Assembly: GCF_017916295.1 (NCBI RefSeq)
Contig: NZ_JAFMSS010000006.1
Coordinates: 124,001 to 188,000, forward strand
DNA: 64,000 nucleotides
DNA from: Rubellimicrobium arenae
GTDB taxonomy: Bacteria > Pseudomonadota > Alphaproteobacteria > Rhodobacterales > Rhodobacteraceae
Direction of reading: 5' to 3'
Of the stretch, positions 43,226 through 52,260 are shown in pieces (the stretch's first letter is position 1; each line of letters opens with the position of its first letter). The position numbers were made by a program, and so were the translations under genes. The notes beneath the pieces are model-generated. The model was not told where the DNA came from, did no database searches, and saw nothing but the letters and a program-made list of their open reading frames with translations.

Positions 43226-43249
43226 GGCACCGAAGATGTGGGCGACCGA

Positions 43250-43789
43250 TCAGGCTCGCCGGATCGTCTTTGCACTCACCCGGAACAGGGCGGCGATCTC
43301 ACCCATGGGCCGTCCTTCCTCGTCCCGCATCCGGCGAGCCTCGGCCCGCTGAGAGGGCGACAGAGCTGGAGGCCGTCCCCCTACCCTGCCCCGCTTGCGA
43401 GCCGCTTCCAGGCCTTCGCGCGTGCGCTCCGCGATCCGGCCCCGCTCGAACTCAGCGATCGAGGCGAAGACATGGAACACCAGACGCCCAGCCGGAGTGG
43501 TGGTGTCGATGTCCTCGGCCAGCGAGCGGAAGCCAGCGCCCTTACTCTCGATGATTTCGACGATCTCCAGCAGGTCCTTCAGCGAGCGGGCGAGCCGGTC
43601 ATACTTGGTGACCACGACCACGTCGCCCGGACGGAGCTGGTCCAGGAGGCGGTTGAGCTCAGGCCGCTGCCGGGCCGTGCCGGTGATGGTGTCCGCATAG
43701 AGGCGCCCTGCCCCGGCCTTCTCCAAGGCCTCGCGCTGACCGTCAAGGTTCTGCTCGCTCGTCGACACCCGCGCGTAGCCTAAGATCAT
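43250..43789 (-). CDS. Serine recombinase / resolvase (Tn3 resolvase-Hin family)
   Basis: The 179-residue protein starts 'MILGYARVSTSEQNLDGQRE', with the nucleophilic Ser in 'RVSTSEQN', and has 'LLDQLRPGDVVVVTKYDRLA' (catalytic Arg), 'RLVFHVFASIAEFERGRIAE', and a C-terminal Hin-type helix-turn-helix 'MGEIAALFRVSAKTIRRA'. It recombines short sites as a tetramer. A nested palindrome lies right before its start codon and is a likely operator or crossover site. It may belong to a Tn3-type element or be the island's own resolvase. Confidence 0.92.
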   Translation of the reverse strand: MILGYARVSTSEQNLDGQREALEKAGAGRLYADTITGTARQRPELNRLLDQLRPGDVVVVTKYDRLARSLKDLLEIVEIIESKGAGFRSLAEDIDTTTPAGRLVFHVFASIAEFERGRIAERTREGLEAARKRGRVGGRPPALSPSQRAEARRMRDEEGRPMGEIAALFRVSAKTIRRA

Positions 43790-43790
43790 G

Positions 43791-43837
43791 GACAGAACCC
43801 TCCCAAAACCTCGGAGGTTTTGGCCCAGGGTTCTGTC
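43791..43837. repeat. Nested palindrome upstream of the serine recombinase
   Basis: The outer arms GACAGAACCCT (43791-43801) and AGGGTTCTGTC (43827-43837) enclose inner arms CCAAAACCTC (43803-43812) and GAGGTTTTGG (43814-43823) with a one-base centre. It begins one base upstream of the recombinase ATG. Such a site could be a res-type crossover site, an autoregulatory operator or a former transposon end. Confidence 0.7.
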
Positions 43838-43883
43838 TCAGTCAAGCCTTTGTAGCTGCTGAGTCAGCTCAGGTGGGACAAAA

Positions 43884-43909
43884 ACGACCGTTTTAGTCCT
43901 ATAAGTACC
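43884..43909. promoter_or_regulatory. Second, imperfect palindrome before the three-gene module
   Basis: GGACAAAAACG and CGTTTTAGTCC face each other within this AT-richer stretch with one mismatch. It lies between the recombinase and the module that starts at 44044 and may be a second recombinase subsite or the module's operator. Confidence 0.4.
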
Positions 43910-44043
43910 GCAAGCGGCTACGATCCTATCCTGCTTGCCGTGCCAAAACCGTGAAGGCAAATTTCACGAACCAGAGGTATTGCCAAGCCGAGCTCTCGGT
44001 GGCATAAGCGTGGTATCAAGATTCACACCTGATCGGATATGGC

Positions 44044-44232
44044 ATGAAGAAGGTCTTCCGAGAGTACGAGGCGCTGTGTCGCGCCGAGGGATATCCGCTG
44101 CTCGCTATAGAAGTGTCCGGCCGTCATTGTCGGCTTCGGTTCGATGCTGGGTTCATCGTGGCGGCGATGACCCCGTCCGACCACCGCAACATTCAGAACA
44201 TCAGAAGCGCCATTCGGCGACTGCATCGCTAA
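44044..44232 (+). CDS. Hypothetical 62-residue protein, HicA-toxin-like
   Basis: The product reads 'MKKVFREYEALCRAEGYPLL', then 'SGRHCRLRF' and 'TPSDHRNIQNIRSAIRRLHR'. The 'GRH.R..F' strand followed by 'TPSD.RN..N.R..IRR' resembles the double-stranded-RNA-binding-like fold of HicA toxins, where the His is catalytic. No HicB antitoxin is adjacent, and the similarity is by eye. It is the first gene of a tight three-gene module, 8 bases before the next. Confidence 0.55.
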   Translation: MKKVFREYEALCRAEGYPLLAIEVSGRHCRLRFDAGFIVAAMTPSDHRNIQNIRSAIRRLHR

Positions 44233-44240
44233 CTTGAGAG

Positions 44241-45209
44241 ATGGACATGGACGACGTGACAGACGCTGAGGCGCGGCGCGATACCTTCTCAGAGCTGATG
44301 TTCCAGTATGGGGACGATCCTCACTACTGGGACTATGCCCAGTGGATCGCAGACATGCTGTTCCAGGCTCTCGAGCATATCGAGGGATTGGTAGGGAAGG
44401 AGGCGGCGGCTGCCCCCTTGCGGCAACTCGTTCAGCCGGTTGCCAACTCAGGCGGCCATAGCAGTGCAGAGACCTGGCGCGACGTCGTTGAAGATACTCT
44501 CGCCGCGGGCACGGTCTGGCCGATCTCCGATCGGCTTCATTATGCCCTTCTCTACGGGATGTATGGCGTCACGCCCGAAAGTATTCCGCTCAAGGAGCGG
44601 GCGGGCTGGATCGCCAACCTTGTAGAGGAAGTCGCCACCTTTGCCGCCCGGTCGGACGTACGCGCCTTGGAAGGTGGAGGAAACGCAATCATCAGGATCG
44701 CGAACCTTGCCTCTTCCCGCCATCACCTGGACACCGGTCGGGGAGAGGTGGACGTCCACTCCCTGGCCGTCCTCGGCGGGGTTTCGGAAGGGCGCGTCCG
44801 CAACCTGCTGTCCGGCTCAGAGGGGCCACTCGAACGAGGCCCCGAGGGAGGCATCGTTGCGATGAGCGCATTGACCTGGCTTCAGAAGCGGAAGGACTTC
44901 CTGAACTCGATCTGGGCCGAAGACGAACCGGTCGAGACAGAGGACAGCGAACCTGCCGGGCCGATCGAGCCGGATCGGATCACCTTTGTACCAGTGGCGC
45001 GGGACGGCTCGATCTTCAACCCCGATCTGATCCGGGGTGGCGTCTACCAGATCGGCGCAAAGGGAGAGGAGCAGACTTTCAGCAACTTCACTGACGCGCT
45101 GGCGGCGCTCAATGCCATGCCCGTGCCACGCTGGCGCCGCCCTAACGACAAGGGGCACTGGGGGATTGTGAGCGGCGTAGCCTGGCAGCGTGTCGAACGG
45201 CAGCAGTAG
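44241..45209 (+). CDS. Unassigned protein with a central helix-turn-helix-like region
   Basis: The 322-residue product is acidic and mostly helical. Residues 170-225 ('VDVHSLAVLGGVSEGRVRNL' and 'IVAMSALTWLQKRKDFLNSI') resemble an excisionase/MerR-type winged helix: helix, turn, recognition helix, wing, then a Trp-containing helix. The last 75 residues, after an acidic linker, form a separate small domain ('ITFVPVARDGSIFNPDLIRG'). No family was recognised. It sits between the HicA-like gene and the GIY-YIG/DEDDh gene with 8- and 11-base gaps, so the three are probably made together. Confidence 0.6.
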   Translation: MDMDDVTDAEARRDTFSELMFQYGDDPHYWDYAQWIADMLFQALEHIEGLVGKEAAAAPLRQLVQPVANSGGHSSAETWRDVVEDTLAAGTVWPISDRLHYALLYGMYGVTPESIPLKERAGWIANLVEEVATFAARSDVRALEGGGNAIIRIANLASSRHHLDTGRGEVDVHSLAVLGGVSEGRVRNLLSGSEGPLERGPEGGIVAMSALTWLQKRKDFLNSIWAEDEPVETEDSEPAGPIEPDRITFVPVARDGSIFNPDLIRGGVYQIGAKGEEQTFSNFTDALAALNAMPVPRWRRPNDKGHWGIVSGVAWQRVERQQ

Positions 45210-45220
45210 GAGATCTGACC

Positions 45221-46786
45221 ATGAACATGCGATTTGGAGCCGACCTGTCCGCCGAAGATGTTCTGTCTCGCCTTCTCGGGGCAGGGCCCGAACGTACGTC
45301 CCTCGCCCCGAAGGATAGTCGTGGGATCTACGGTCTCGTGGATCACCACGGTGCTCTGCGATACGTCGGCTCGACGGCTTCGACGACGCAGACTTTCTAC
45401 GAGCGGATCCATCAGCGGCACCGTACCGGCTCAGAAGACAGCAGCCACTACTTCTCCCGTATGTATAACACCGGGCGGATGTGGCGGATGCGGAACGATC
45501 CTGCGACGCGCGCCGACGGCGATATCGCAAAGGCGCTGAGGAACGCGTTCATCGCGGAGTACTGCCGGGCGGTCTGGGTGCCGTTGCCGGATGGGGCCGA
45601 CATCGCCGGGCTCGAGAGGGCAGTAATCGAGCTCGCGCCCGCCGGAGCCGTGGCTTGGAACCGGCGCGCGAGCGAAGTCTACGCAGAGCCGCAGGACCTG
45701 GTTGACCGGATTATCACCCGGCTCGGTCTCGGCGCCTCGGAACTTGCTGCCTTGGGGCGTCAGAAGCAGAGATACGAAGCGGCGTCGGCCGGCATCGCTA
45801 GGCCCACCACGACACCTTCGACCCACGACAGAGCGATGCCGCCGTTTCCAGACGGTCCGTTCCGCTTCTTCGCACTCGATGTCGAGACAGCGAACCATGA
45901 CCGGGGGAGCATCTGCCAGATCGGTGTCGCCTGTGTCCGACCTGACAACAGGATCGTGCCTTGGGTGACCTACGTCGATCCCCAGGTGGATCGCTGGGCC
46001 TTTACCTACCTGCACAAGATCGGCCCGGAGACCGTGCGGGGCGCGCCGACGTTCCGGGAGGTCCTGCCGGTGCTCGCCGATGCGCTGCGTGGGCCTGTCG
46101 TCTATCAGCACTCCGGCTTTGATCGCAGCGCGATCGAGGCTGCCTGCCAGACCTGCGGACGTCCTGCGCCGGAATGGGAATGGAAGGACAGCGTTCAGGT
46201 CGCACGGCGGGCCTGGCCGGAGCTTCGGGGCAACGGCGGGCACGGATTGGCATCCCTCAAAGCCCGCCTGAACCTGTCGTTCCAGCATCACGACGCCGGC
46301 GAGGACGCCCGCGCGGCTGCGCAGGTCGTCCTGCTTGCCGAGGCCGGTCGCCGGATCGTCGTCGCGTCGGGACACGGCGACAGTGCCTCTGACGTCCTTG
46401 AGAATTTCGAGGAGACGCCAAACCTTTCGGCCGGGACCTCAACGGTTGCAACCAACCGTTCCCCCACGGCGAAGCTCATCGGGCGGACGACGCTCACGGC
46501 GGGGAACATCCGCAACAACCACATCTACCTTCGGGACTTCTTCGACGCCTTTCCGAAGGAGGTCGTCGGCGGATCGAATGCAGCTGCAACGGCTCCGCAG
46601 ACGATTACGGTCGAGTGGGGTGGCGACAGCGTTGTAGTCACCGATCTCGACGGAGAGAAGAAGTTCTTCCGAAAGCGAGGATGGGTTCGGGAGTTCTTTG
46701 CGCGAACCGGTGCCATCCCGGGTGACGCGGTTCTGGTGGAGATGATCGGCCCGTATGCCTACAGGGTCACCGTCCAACGAGGGTGA
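45221..46786 (+). CDS. GIY-YIG nuclease - DEDDh exonuclease fusion with a C-terminal beta-rich domain
   Basis: The 521-residue protein has three parts. Residues 30-150: GIY-YIG nuclease with 'GIYGLVD', 'RYVGST', the Arg of 'YERIHQRH' and Glu132/137 in 'LERAVIEL'. Residues 212-380: DEDDh exonuclease with Asp220 and Glu222 ('ALDVETA'), Asp301 ('HSGFDRSA') and His357...Asp362 ('HHDAGEDA'). Residues 405-521: a beta-rich domain ('NIRNNHIYLRDFFDAFP', 'RKRGWVREFFARTGAIPGDA') resembling the EcoRII-N/B3 DNA-binding barrel. All catalytic residues seem intact. AGGAGATCTGACC precedes the ATG. A DNA-targeting defence nuclease is plausible. Confidence 0.8.
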   Translation: MNMRFGADLSAEDVLSRLLGAGPERTSLAPKDSRGIYGLVDHHGALRYVGSTASTTQTFYERIHQRHRTGSEDSSHYFSRMYNTGRMWRMRNDPATRADGDIAKALRNAFIAEYCRAVWVPLPDGADIAGLERAVIELAPAGAVAWNRRASEVYAEPQDLVDRIITRLGLGASELAALGRQKQRYEAASAGIARPTTTPSTHDRAMPPFPDGPFRFFALDVETANHDRGSICQIGVACVRPDNRIVPWVTYVDPQVDRWAFTYLHKIGPETVRGAPTFREVLPVLADALRGPVVYQHSGFDRSAIEAACQTCGRPAPEWEWKDSVQVARRAWPELRGNGGHGLASLKARLNLSFQHHDAGEDARAAAQVVLLAEAGRRIVVASGHGDSASDVLENFEETPNLSAGTSTVATNRSPTAKLIGRTTLTAGNIRNNHIYLRDFFDAFPKEVVGGSNAAATAPQTITVEWGGDSVVVTDLDGEKKFFRKRGWVREFFARTGAIPGDAVLVEMIGPYAYRVTVQRG

Positions 46787-47005
46787 GAGCAGTTTACCGG
46801 TGGCGCCGTCGCCCTCGGCACGTCAGGATAAATCTTAGTACCCTTTGCCAGACAGATGATATCCTGACGCGGTTCTCGGACCAACCAGGGAAGCGGCAGA
46901 GGGAGTTCGCTCACCCTATCTAGGCCTGTCCGCTATGGGGTCGTTTGTTGGACATAGTTTCTGGCGAAGAAGGGCTTGGTGGGCTCGTAAGCAGCGTGAC
47001 GCTTT
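46787..47005. other. Intergenic region between two convergent defence gene sets
   Basis: About 220 bases between the GIY-YIG/DEDDh gene and the patatin gene. No gene, and no strong hairpin with a T run, was seen. Confidence 0.4.
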
Positions 47006-48067
47006 CTACTCGGGACAAGGCGTGTAAGGCTGCGCCGGCGTGAAGAGGAACTGCGCTGCAATCATGTCTCCTTTCGTAGCCACGCACTTCACTGCCTCAG
47101 GAACGAGCTCTTCAACCGACCTCCGCCAGTCATCGAGTGCGATCTGCTTCTCATTGGTCGGCGCGTCGAGACGCATGACGTTGGGAGGCCCGAGCAACAG
47201 CCGTGCTTGGTTTGTCGCGGCGAGCGACTGAAGCCGCATGGCTGCGAAGATGGCGTCCTTCCAGAAGAACAGGCCTCCCAGCTGGATCTGCTTCGATGAG
47301 ACCACATAGGGGTCGTTCCCACAGCCAATCGTCAGAACGTCGATCTGGGTAGGCTCAACCGTAAAACAGGTCAGTGCCTCGATGACCGCCAACATGACCG
47401 GGTTGTTGGCCCACACGCCCCCGTCCACAAGGAGGTAGCCGCCGCGCTCCAGAGGCCGAAAGAAGGCCGGAGCCGCAGCAGTCGCGAGCCCGACTGTGAC
47501 CATGGGCACATGCCTGTCGGTCTTGTAGTCGGGATGATGCGGGGTCTTGAAAACGAAGACCTCGCTGTGGCGGCCCTCGAACGCGGGCACGACCAGCCGA
47601 ACCTTGGAGCTTCCGAGGAGCCTGCGTGCCCCAAGTCGATCCATCAGCAGCGCCTCGAGCGCGGTCTGGTCATAACGATATCGGAGGTAGTGAAGTCCGT
47701 TGCGCCAGATCCCTTTCAGGCGGCCGCAAAGGCCTCTGGGAAGTGATGGGAAGACCTCGAAGCCTCGCTCGACGTATAGGTTCTGGAGATCGCGTCCTGT
47801 GAGGCCGGCGCCCAGTCCCAGTCCCAGGATGCCACCTGTCGAGGTTCCTGCGACCAAGTCGAAGTAATCTCCGATGGCTCGGCCGTTCGTATAGCGGCGC
47901 TCCAGTTCGGCCAAGATCGTGGCCGGGAAAACTCCTCGGATGCCGCCGCCGTCGAGCGATAAGATGCGAAACCGCCGATCCTTTGGCCAAGCCTGTGGAA
48001 CGCGGCGGTTAGGGATCGCTCCCCATGAACGGGCCTCTCCAGGTCCGAGGCGTCCGAGTCCAGGCAT
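47006..48067 (-). CDS. Patatin-like phospholipase, CBASS effector (CapV-like)
   Basis: The 353-residue enzyme has the patatin oxyanion loop 'LSLDGGGIRGVFPATIL' (about residues 37-53), nucleophile Ser76 in 'GTSTGG' and the dyad Asp in 'LLVDGGVWANNP' (about 213-224). In CBASS the CapV effectors bind a cyclic dinucleotide and degrade the inner membrane to abort infection. It begins four bases after the stop of the HNH-SAVED gene, so both effectors share one transcript, divergent from the cyclase gene. Patatins also exist outside CBASS, but context makes CapV the best call. Confidence 0.88.
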   Translation of the reverse strand: MPGLGRLGPGEARSWGAIPNRRVPQAWPKDRRFRILSLDGGGIRGVFPATILAELERRYTNGRAIGDYFDLVAGTSTGGILGLGLGAGLTGRDLQNLYVERGFEVFPSLPRGLCGRLKGIWRNGLHYLRYRYDQTALEALLMDRLGARRLLGSSKVRLVVPAFEGRHSEVFVFKTPHHPDYKTDRHVPMVTVGLATAAAPAFFRPLERGGYLLVDGGVWANNPVMLAVIEALTCFTVEPTQIDVLTIGCGNDPYVVSSKQIQLGGLFFWKDAIFAAMRLQSLAATNQARLLLGPPNVMRLDAPTNEKQIALDDWRRSVEELVPEAVKCVATKGDMIAAQFLFTPAQPYTPCPE

Positions 48068-48071
48068 CGGG

Positions 48072-49202
48072 TTATGTGATCGTCAACGTGGAAACGAAGC
48101 CGCCCACAGTGCGGTTCTGATCCCAAATGAGTAGCGGTAAGTCCGCTTTCGGCATCCAAACGCGTCCCACTTCCACGGCAGTTGAGTTGGGTAGTGCCGA
48201 GAAGACATTGATTACGGCGTCCTCGCCATGGGCGGCCTTGATGCGGTCAAACAGGTATCGGACGCGCCGCTTGAACTCTGCGAGGTCTTCTGGTCGGCGC
48301 ATGATGTCGTTGTGAGGGTTGTCTGCAGTAAGCGACCAGATCGATACATCGTCCCCCAGGACCGCATGGATGCGGTCGTCGTTTACTGTTGCGCTCAGCG
48401 CGAGCTTCAGCGCGACCTTCGAGTGCCGCGGTCCATCAGGTTCCGCAGTCCGGAACGTGATCGCGGGCTGGTTCGGCTGCCAGCGCCAAGTCGACGGCTC
48501 GCGATGTTTTTGGTGGACCGACACGGGCACGATGTCGCCCAGGAGACGTCCCAACTCCATCAGCAACGGCTGGGGCGCCAGCGCGAAGACGCTGATCTGG
48601 TTGATCTCCCTTTGCTCGATGCGCTCCTTCACCTTGCGCGCGAACTGCCGCCTCAGGTTGTCCTGTTGGACCTCCCAGTACTTCGCCTCGTGGTCGGCGT
48701 AGTCGCAGCCAACGAGTTCGATGTCGATGGTACGGCCCTGCGCAGGGTGGCGGTCGGGCGGCATGGCTGCGAAGATGGAGCGAGTCGAGACTAGGGCATC
48801 GTTCTGCCCGATGTCGGCCGCGAACCGGATTACGTGGGAAGCACGCTCCTCCGCGATCCCCGTGACGATGGCGATACGGTCCTCGTGCTCCGCCTTCATG
48901 TCGAGCAGGACCTCTTCGGGATGGTCCGCAAGGTAGTCGACATCCACACCCTTGTGATGCGTGGCACAGAGCAGCATCAAATTGGAAATGTCTTTGGCTA
49001 AGAGGGGTGAACGGACACGATCGCCACGCGGACCGTCGGCGCTGTCGCCCACGATATGAGCGATGAAGCCGAACTTCCCGTCTTCACGCCCGGCGATCAA
49101 GTCGCCGATAAGTTCGGTGTTGCAGCCGCGATATTCACAGCGGCCTCCAGCCTTTACCCACAATGCTACTTGAATTTTCTCCGGAATGTACGTCTTCGCC
49201 AT
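48072..49202 (-). CDS. HNH endonuclease - SAVED protein, CBASS effector (Cap5-like)
   Basis: The 376-residue protein has an N-terminal HNH nuclease ('CEYRGCNTEL', 'FIAHIV', 'NLMLLCATHHKGVDVD', residues 20-95) and a C-terminal SAVED domain (about 150-376) with 'ISVFALAPQPLLMELGRLLG' and 'AVINVFSALPNSTAVEVGRV'. Cap5 effectors sense cyclic nucleotides through SAVED and then shred DNA non-specifically. The ATG at 49202 is chosen on the CAGGGAC site and the family N-terminus 'MAKTYIP'. It is divergent from the CD-NTase gene, sharing a promoter region of about 115 bases. Confidence 0.9.
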   Translation of the reverse strand: MAKTYIPEKIQVALWVKAGGRCEYRGCNTELIGDLIAGREDGKFGFIAHIVGDSADGPRGDRVRSPLLAKDISNLMLLCATHHKGVDVDYLADHPEEVLLDMKAEHEDRIAIVTGIAEERASHVIRFAADIGQNDALVSTRSIFAAMPPDRHPAQGRTIDIELVGCDYADHEAKYWEVQQDNLRRQFARKVKERIEQREINQISVFALAPQPLLMELGRLLGDIVPVSVHQKHREPSTWRWQPNQPAITFRTAEPDGPRHSKVALKLALSATVNDDRIHAVLGDDVSIWSLTADNPHNDIMRRPEDLAEFKRRVRYLFDRIKAAHGEDAVINVFSALPNSTAVEVGRVWMPKADLPLLIWDQNRTVGGFVSTLTIT

Positions 49203-49318
49203 AGCGGTCCCTGCATCTCTCAACTATATCGTGTTCACGTTTCATTCACCAAGTCCAGTCGAGGCCGCTGATCACCTGAGGGGTGGCTTCACAGCGGGAT
49301 TATGTTTGGAGGGTTGAT

Positions 49319-50536
49319 GTGAGAAGACCTGACCTCTCGACCGAGAGCGCCGAGTTTCTAGAGGATCTCGCCGAGGAGCTGAGCGTTCCGCCGAGCCGCT
49401 ACGAGGAGGCGGAGCGAAGCTACAAGTCGCTCGGTGAGTGGCTGCACCGGGATGGGTCGACAGTTCGTGAGTACGATCCACAGGTCTACGTCCAAGGATC
49501 CTTCCGTCTTGGAACCACGATCCGACCCTCGAATGAGGACGAAGAGTACGACGTCGACTCCGTGTGCGAGCTTCGCAAGCTGAGCAAGGGCCACCTCAGC
49601 CAGCAGAAGTTGAAGGCGCTACTCGGGGCAGAGATCGAGGCTTATCGTCGGTCGAAGAGCATGATCAAGCCCCTCAGGGAGGGGCGGCGCTGTTGGGCGC
49701 TCGACTATGCGGATGGTGCGCAGTTCCACATGGACGTGGTCCCCGCACTTCCGAACGAGGCATCCGTGCGTGCTCTGCTTGAAAGCAAGGGCGCCGATCC
49801 TCGATGGACCTCAACTGCGATCGCCATCACCGACAACGAGGTCTGGAGCTACCCGTACGTCACTGACGACTGGCCTCGTTCCAACCCGAAGGGCTACAGC
49901 GAGTGGTTCAAGAGCCGTATGGCTGTGACCTTGGAACGCAGGAAGCGGGTGCTGGCTGAACAGGTTCGGGCAAGCATCGAGGACATACCAGACTACAAGG
50001 TGCGTACTCCGCTCCAAGCCGCAGTCATGATTCTGAAGCGCCACCGCGATCAGATGTTCGAAGGCCGCTCGGAAGTCCGCCCGATTTCGGTGATCCTTAC
50101 TACTCTTTCAGCGCACTCTTACCAAGGAGAAGAGTCCGTCGGGCAGGCGCTCGCGTCCATCCTCGCCGGCATGGATCAGCATATCGAACAGCGCGCCGGC
50201 CGTTACTGGTTACCCAATCCTACCGACGCCTTGGAAAACTTCGCTGACAAGTGGGCTGCGCACCCTGAACGGGCTCAGGCCTTCTTCGAATGGCTGGACA
50301 GAGCGCGAGGCGACTTCTTGCAGGCCGCGAGCTCGACTGACCGCAAGATCATTACGGAGACTTGGGAACGTGGAGTGGGCACCGAGCTCGCGGACCGTAC
50401 CTACCGGCGTCGTCAGCCTGCCGCTCGACCCACGCTCCTCAAAGCGGCCTCTGTCGCTCCTCCCAGTGCGGCGTTGTCGTTCCCCAACAAGGAACGGGTG
50501 CCGACGAAGCCCCAGGGCTTCGGCGGCGCAACATGA
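49319..50536 (+). CDS. CBASS CD-NTase (cyclic oligonucleotide synthase)
   Basis: The 405-residue nucleotidyltransferase has 'VQGSFRLGT' (the GS motif, residues 60-66), the metal-binding pair in 'EEYDVDSV' (Asp78, Asp80) and the third Asp139 in 'FHMDVVPAL'. This is the polymerase-beta-like core of CD-NTases, probably of clade C or D. On phage infection it makes a cyclic di- or trinucleotide. The GTG at 49319 is used because GGAGGG precedes it by five bases; a GTG at 49283 is possible. The stop overlaps the Cap2 start (ATGA). Confidence 0.9.
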   Translation: MRRPDLSTESAEFLEDLAEELSVPPSRYEEAERSYKSLGEWLHRDGSTVREYDPQVYVQGSFRLGTTIRPSNEDEEYDVDSVCELRKLSKGHLSQQKLKALLGAEIEAYRRSKSMIKPLREGRRCWALDYADGAQFHMDVVPALPNEASVRALLESKGADPRWTSTAIAITDNEVWSYPYVTDDWPRSNPKGYSEWFKSRMAVTLERRKRVLAEQVRASIEDIPDYKVRTPLQAAVMILKRHRDQMFEGRSEVRPISVILTTLSAHSYQGEESVGQALASILAGMDQHIEQRAGRYWLPNPTDALENFADKWAAHPERAQAFFEWLDRARGDFLQAASSTDRKIITETWERGVGTELADRTYRRRQPAARPTLLKAASVAPPSAALSFPNKERVPTKPQGFGGAT

Positions 50537-52260
50537 TTTGGTGGCTGGAGGATCCGACGCGAGCCAAAGCGGAGCGCCGAGGCATCGCCGACCTTGCCGA
50601 GCGAGCTAGCTGGCTCCGCAACGTGCGATGGCATCTGTCCAGTGGAGCGGTTCTGGCTGTCGACTTCGATGTCGATCACGAGGGCGAGGTGATCCCGCTC
50701 ACAATGACATACTCGGAATTTCATCCGAACGCCCCGCCCAGGGTCGTGCCGCGTGAGGGGACCCGGCTGTCGGGTCACCAGTACGGTGACGGCGGGAGCC
50801 TCTGCCTTGAGTATCGTGCCGACAATTGGACCGCCGACATCACGGGCGCGACGATGTTGGAAAGTGCCCATCGGCTCTTGACCAGCGAAAGGGGCTTGGC
50901 TCCTGTCGAAGTGCCTTCGGCACATCGTCTCTCTTCGGGGCAGAGCGTTCGTGGGACGTCCTTCAGGTTCCTGATAACGCAGGCGGCCAACGAACGACTG
51001 CGACACCTTGAAGCGGGGCTGTGCGTCGAGATCGGCCTTCTTGAGAAATTTCAGTTTGGCGTGGTCGCCACGACCGTGACCGATATCGAGGGGTCGCCTT
51101 GGGTTGGGGCTTGGCCTGTTGGGGTGCCTGGGACCTCTCGTCGGGGCTTTGCAATTCGCCTTCCACCTGACTTCTCGATGCCCACACCGACCCGGGAAGG
51201 CTTGTCCTCTCTCCTAGGCGATCTGGGCTTCGCCGCCCTCCGGGAGCGGGCTATGCAGGCTGGCGAAGATCTGGATTTCGTTATCCTGACGAGCGAGGAT
51301 CCGGCCCACTTCCTTGTGTTCGACGCGAATGGCACTCGCCATTTCTGCCGCTCGCGCACGCTCATGCTCGAGCCAGTCGAATCCCGCGTCCCGTATAGCT
51401 ATGCCACACTCGCCGAGAAGAGCGTGGGCCTCGTAGGCTGTGGTTCGCTCGGGTCCAAGATAGCGGCAATGCTCCTGCGAGCGGGGCTGCGTCGCTTCAC
51501 ACTCGTCGATGACGACGTCCTGCTGGAGGGCAACCTCGTGCGCAACGAGCTCGCCTCGCCTGCCGTCGGTGTTCACAAGGTGGATGCGCTTCGCGCGCGT
51601 CTCATCGAGATCGCCGGCGAGGTGGAAGTTAAGGCCCACCGCATAGCGCTTGGCGGTCAGGAAAGCGCCGAGGCGACTGACCTCGTGATGTCAGGCCTAC
51701 AGGCGTGTGATGTCATCGTCGACGCCACGGCAGATCCCAGCTGCTTCAACTTTTGCGCGGCCGTCGCTCGGGCCAGCCAAAGGCCGATGATCTGGGGCGA
51801 GGTCTTCGGCGGCGGAATCGGCGGCTTGGTTGCGCGGGTCCGACCGGAGCGCGAGCCCGAGCCGCAGGCGGCGCGGAACCAGATTGTGAACTGGTGTAAT
51901 GCCCACGGAGTCGCGGCACCGTTGGCGCACACGGTGGCGCCTTATGCCGGCCTAGCCGAGGACGAGGCGCCCCTCCTTGCGGACGACGCGGAGGTGGCCA
52001 TCATAGCGGGCCATTTGGCTCGCTTTGTTATAGACACGCTGGTCCGCCCTGACGGAAGCGCCTTTCCTTCGCCGGCCTACGCAGTCGGCCTCAGCCGGGG
52101 ATGGATCTTCTCGGCTCCGTTCGAGACGTGGCCGATCGAGTTGGTCGGCGCCGAGCCTTGGAAAGCCGAACGCGATGTAGCCTCCTTGGAGCAGAGCCTT
52201 GAGTTGCTTCGCGAGCTGATGCCTGGCGCATTCGATGATCACGATCAGCCTGCCCAGTGA
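50533..52260 (+). CDS. cap2: CBASS Cap2 (E2-E1 ubiquitin-like conjugating enzyme)
   Basis: The 575-residue protein has an E2-like N-terminal domain with the likely catalytic Cys91 ('DGGSLCLEYRADNW'), a linker domain, and an E1/ThiF adenylation domain: 'KSVGLVGCGSLGSKIAAMLL' (ATP site), 'TLVDDDVLLEGNLVRNEL' (Asp and Arg ligands), and a possible E1 Cys in 'QIVNWCNAHGV'. Cap2 attaches the C-terminus of the CD-NTase to a target and so primes it. It overlaps the cyclase gene by four bases and cap3 by 26. Confidence 0.92.
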   Translation: MIWWLEDPTRAKAERRGIADLAERASWLRNVRWHLSSGAVLAVDFDVDHEGEVIPLTMTYSEFHPNAPPRVVPREGTRLSGHQYGDGGSLCLEYRADNWTADITGATMLESAHRLLTSERGLAPVEVPSAHRLSSGQSVRGTSFRFLITQAANERLRHLEAGLCVEIGLLEKFQFGVVATTVTDIEGSPWVGAWPVGVPGTSRRGFAIRLPPDFSMPTPTREGLSSLLGDLGFAALRERAMQAGEDLDFVILTSEDPAHFLVFDANGTRHFCRSRTLMLEPVESRVPYSYATLAEKSVGLVGCGSLGSKIAAMLLRAGLRRFTLVDDDVLLEGNLVRNELASPAVGVHKVDALRARLIEIAGEVEVKAHRIALGGQESAEATDLVMSGLQACDVIVDATADPSCFNFCAAVARASQRPMIWGEVFGGGIGGLVARVRPEREPEPQAARNQIVNWCNAHGVAAPLAHTVAPYAGLAEDEAPLLADDAEVAIIAGHLARFVIDTLVRPDGSAFPSPAYAVGLSRGWIFSAPFETWPIELVGAEPWKAERDVASLEQSLELLRELMPGAFDDHDQPAQ

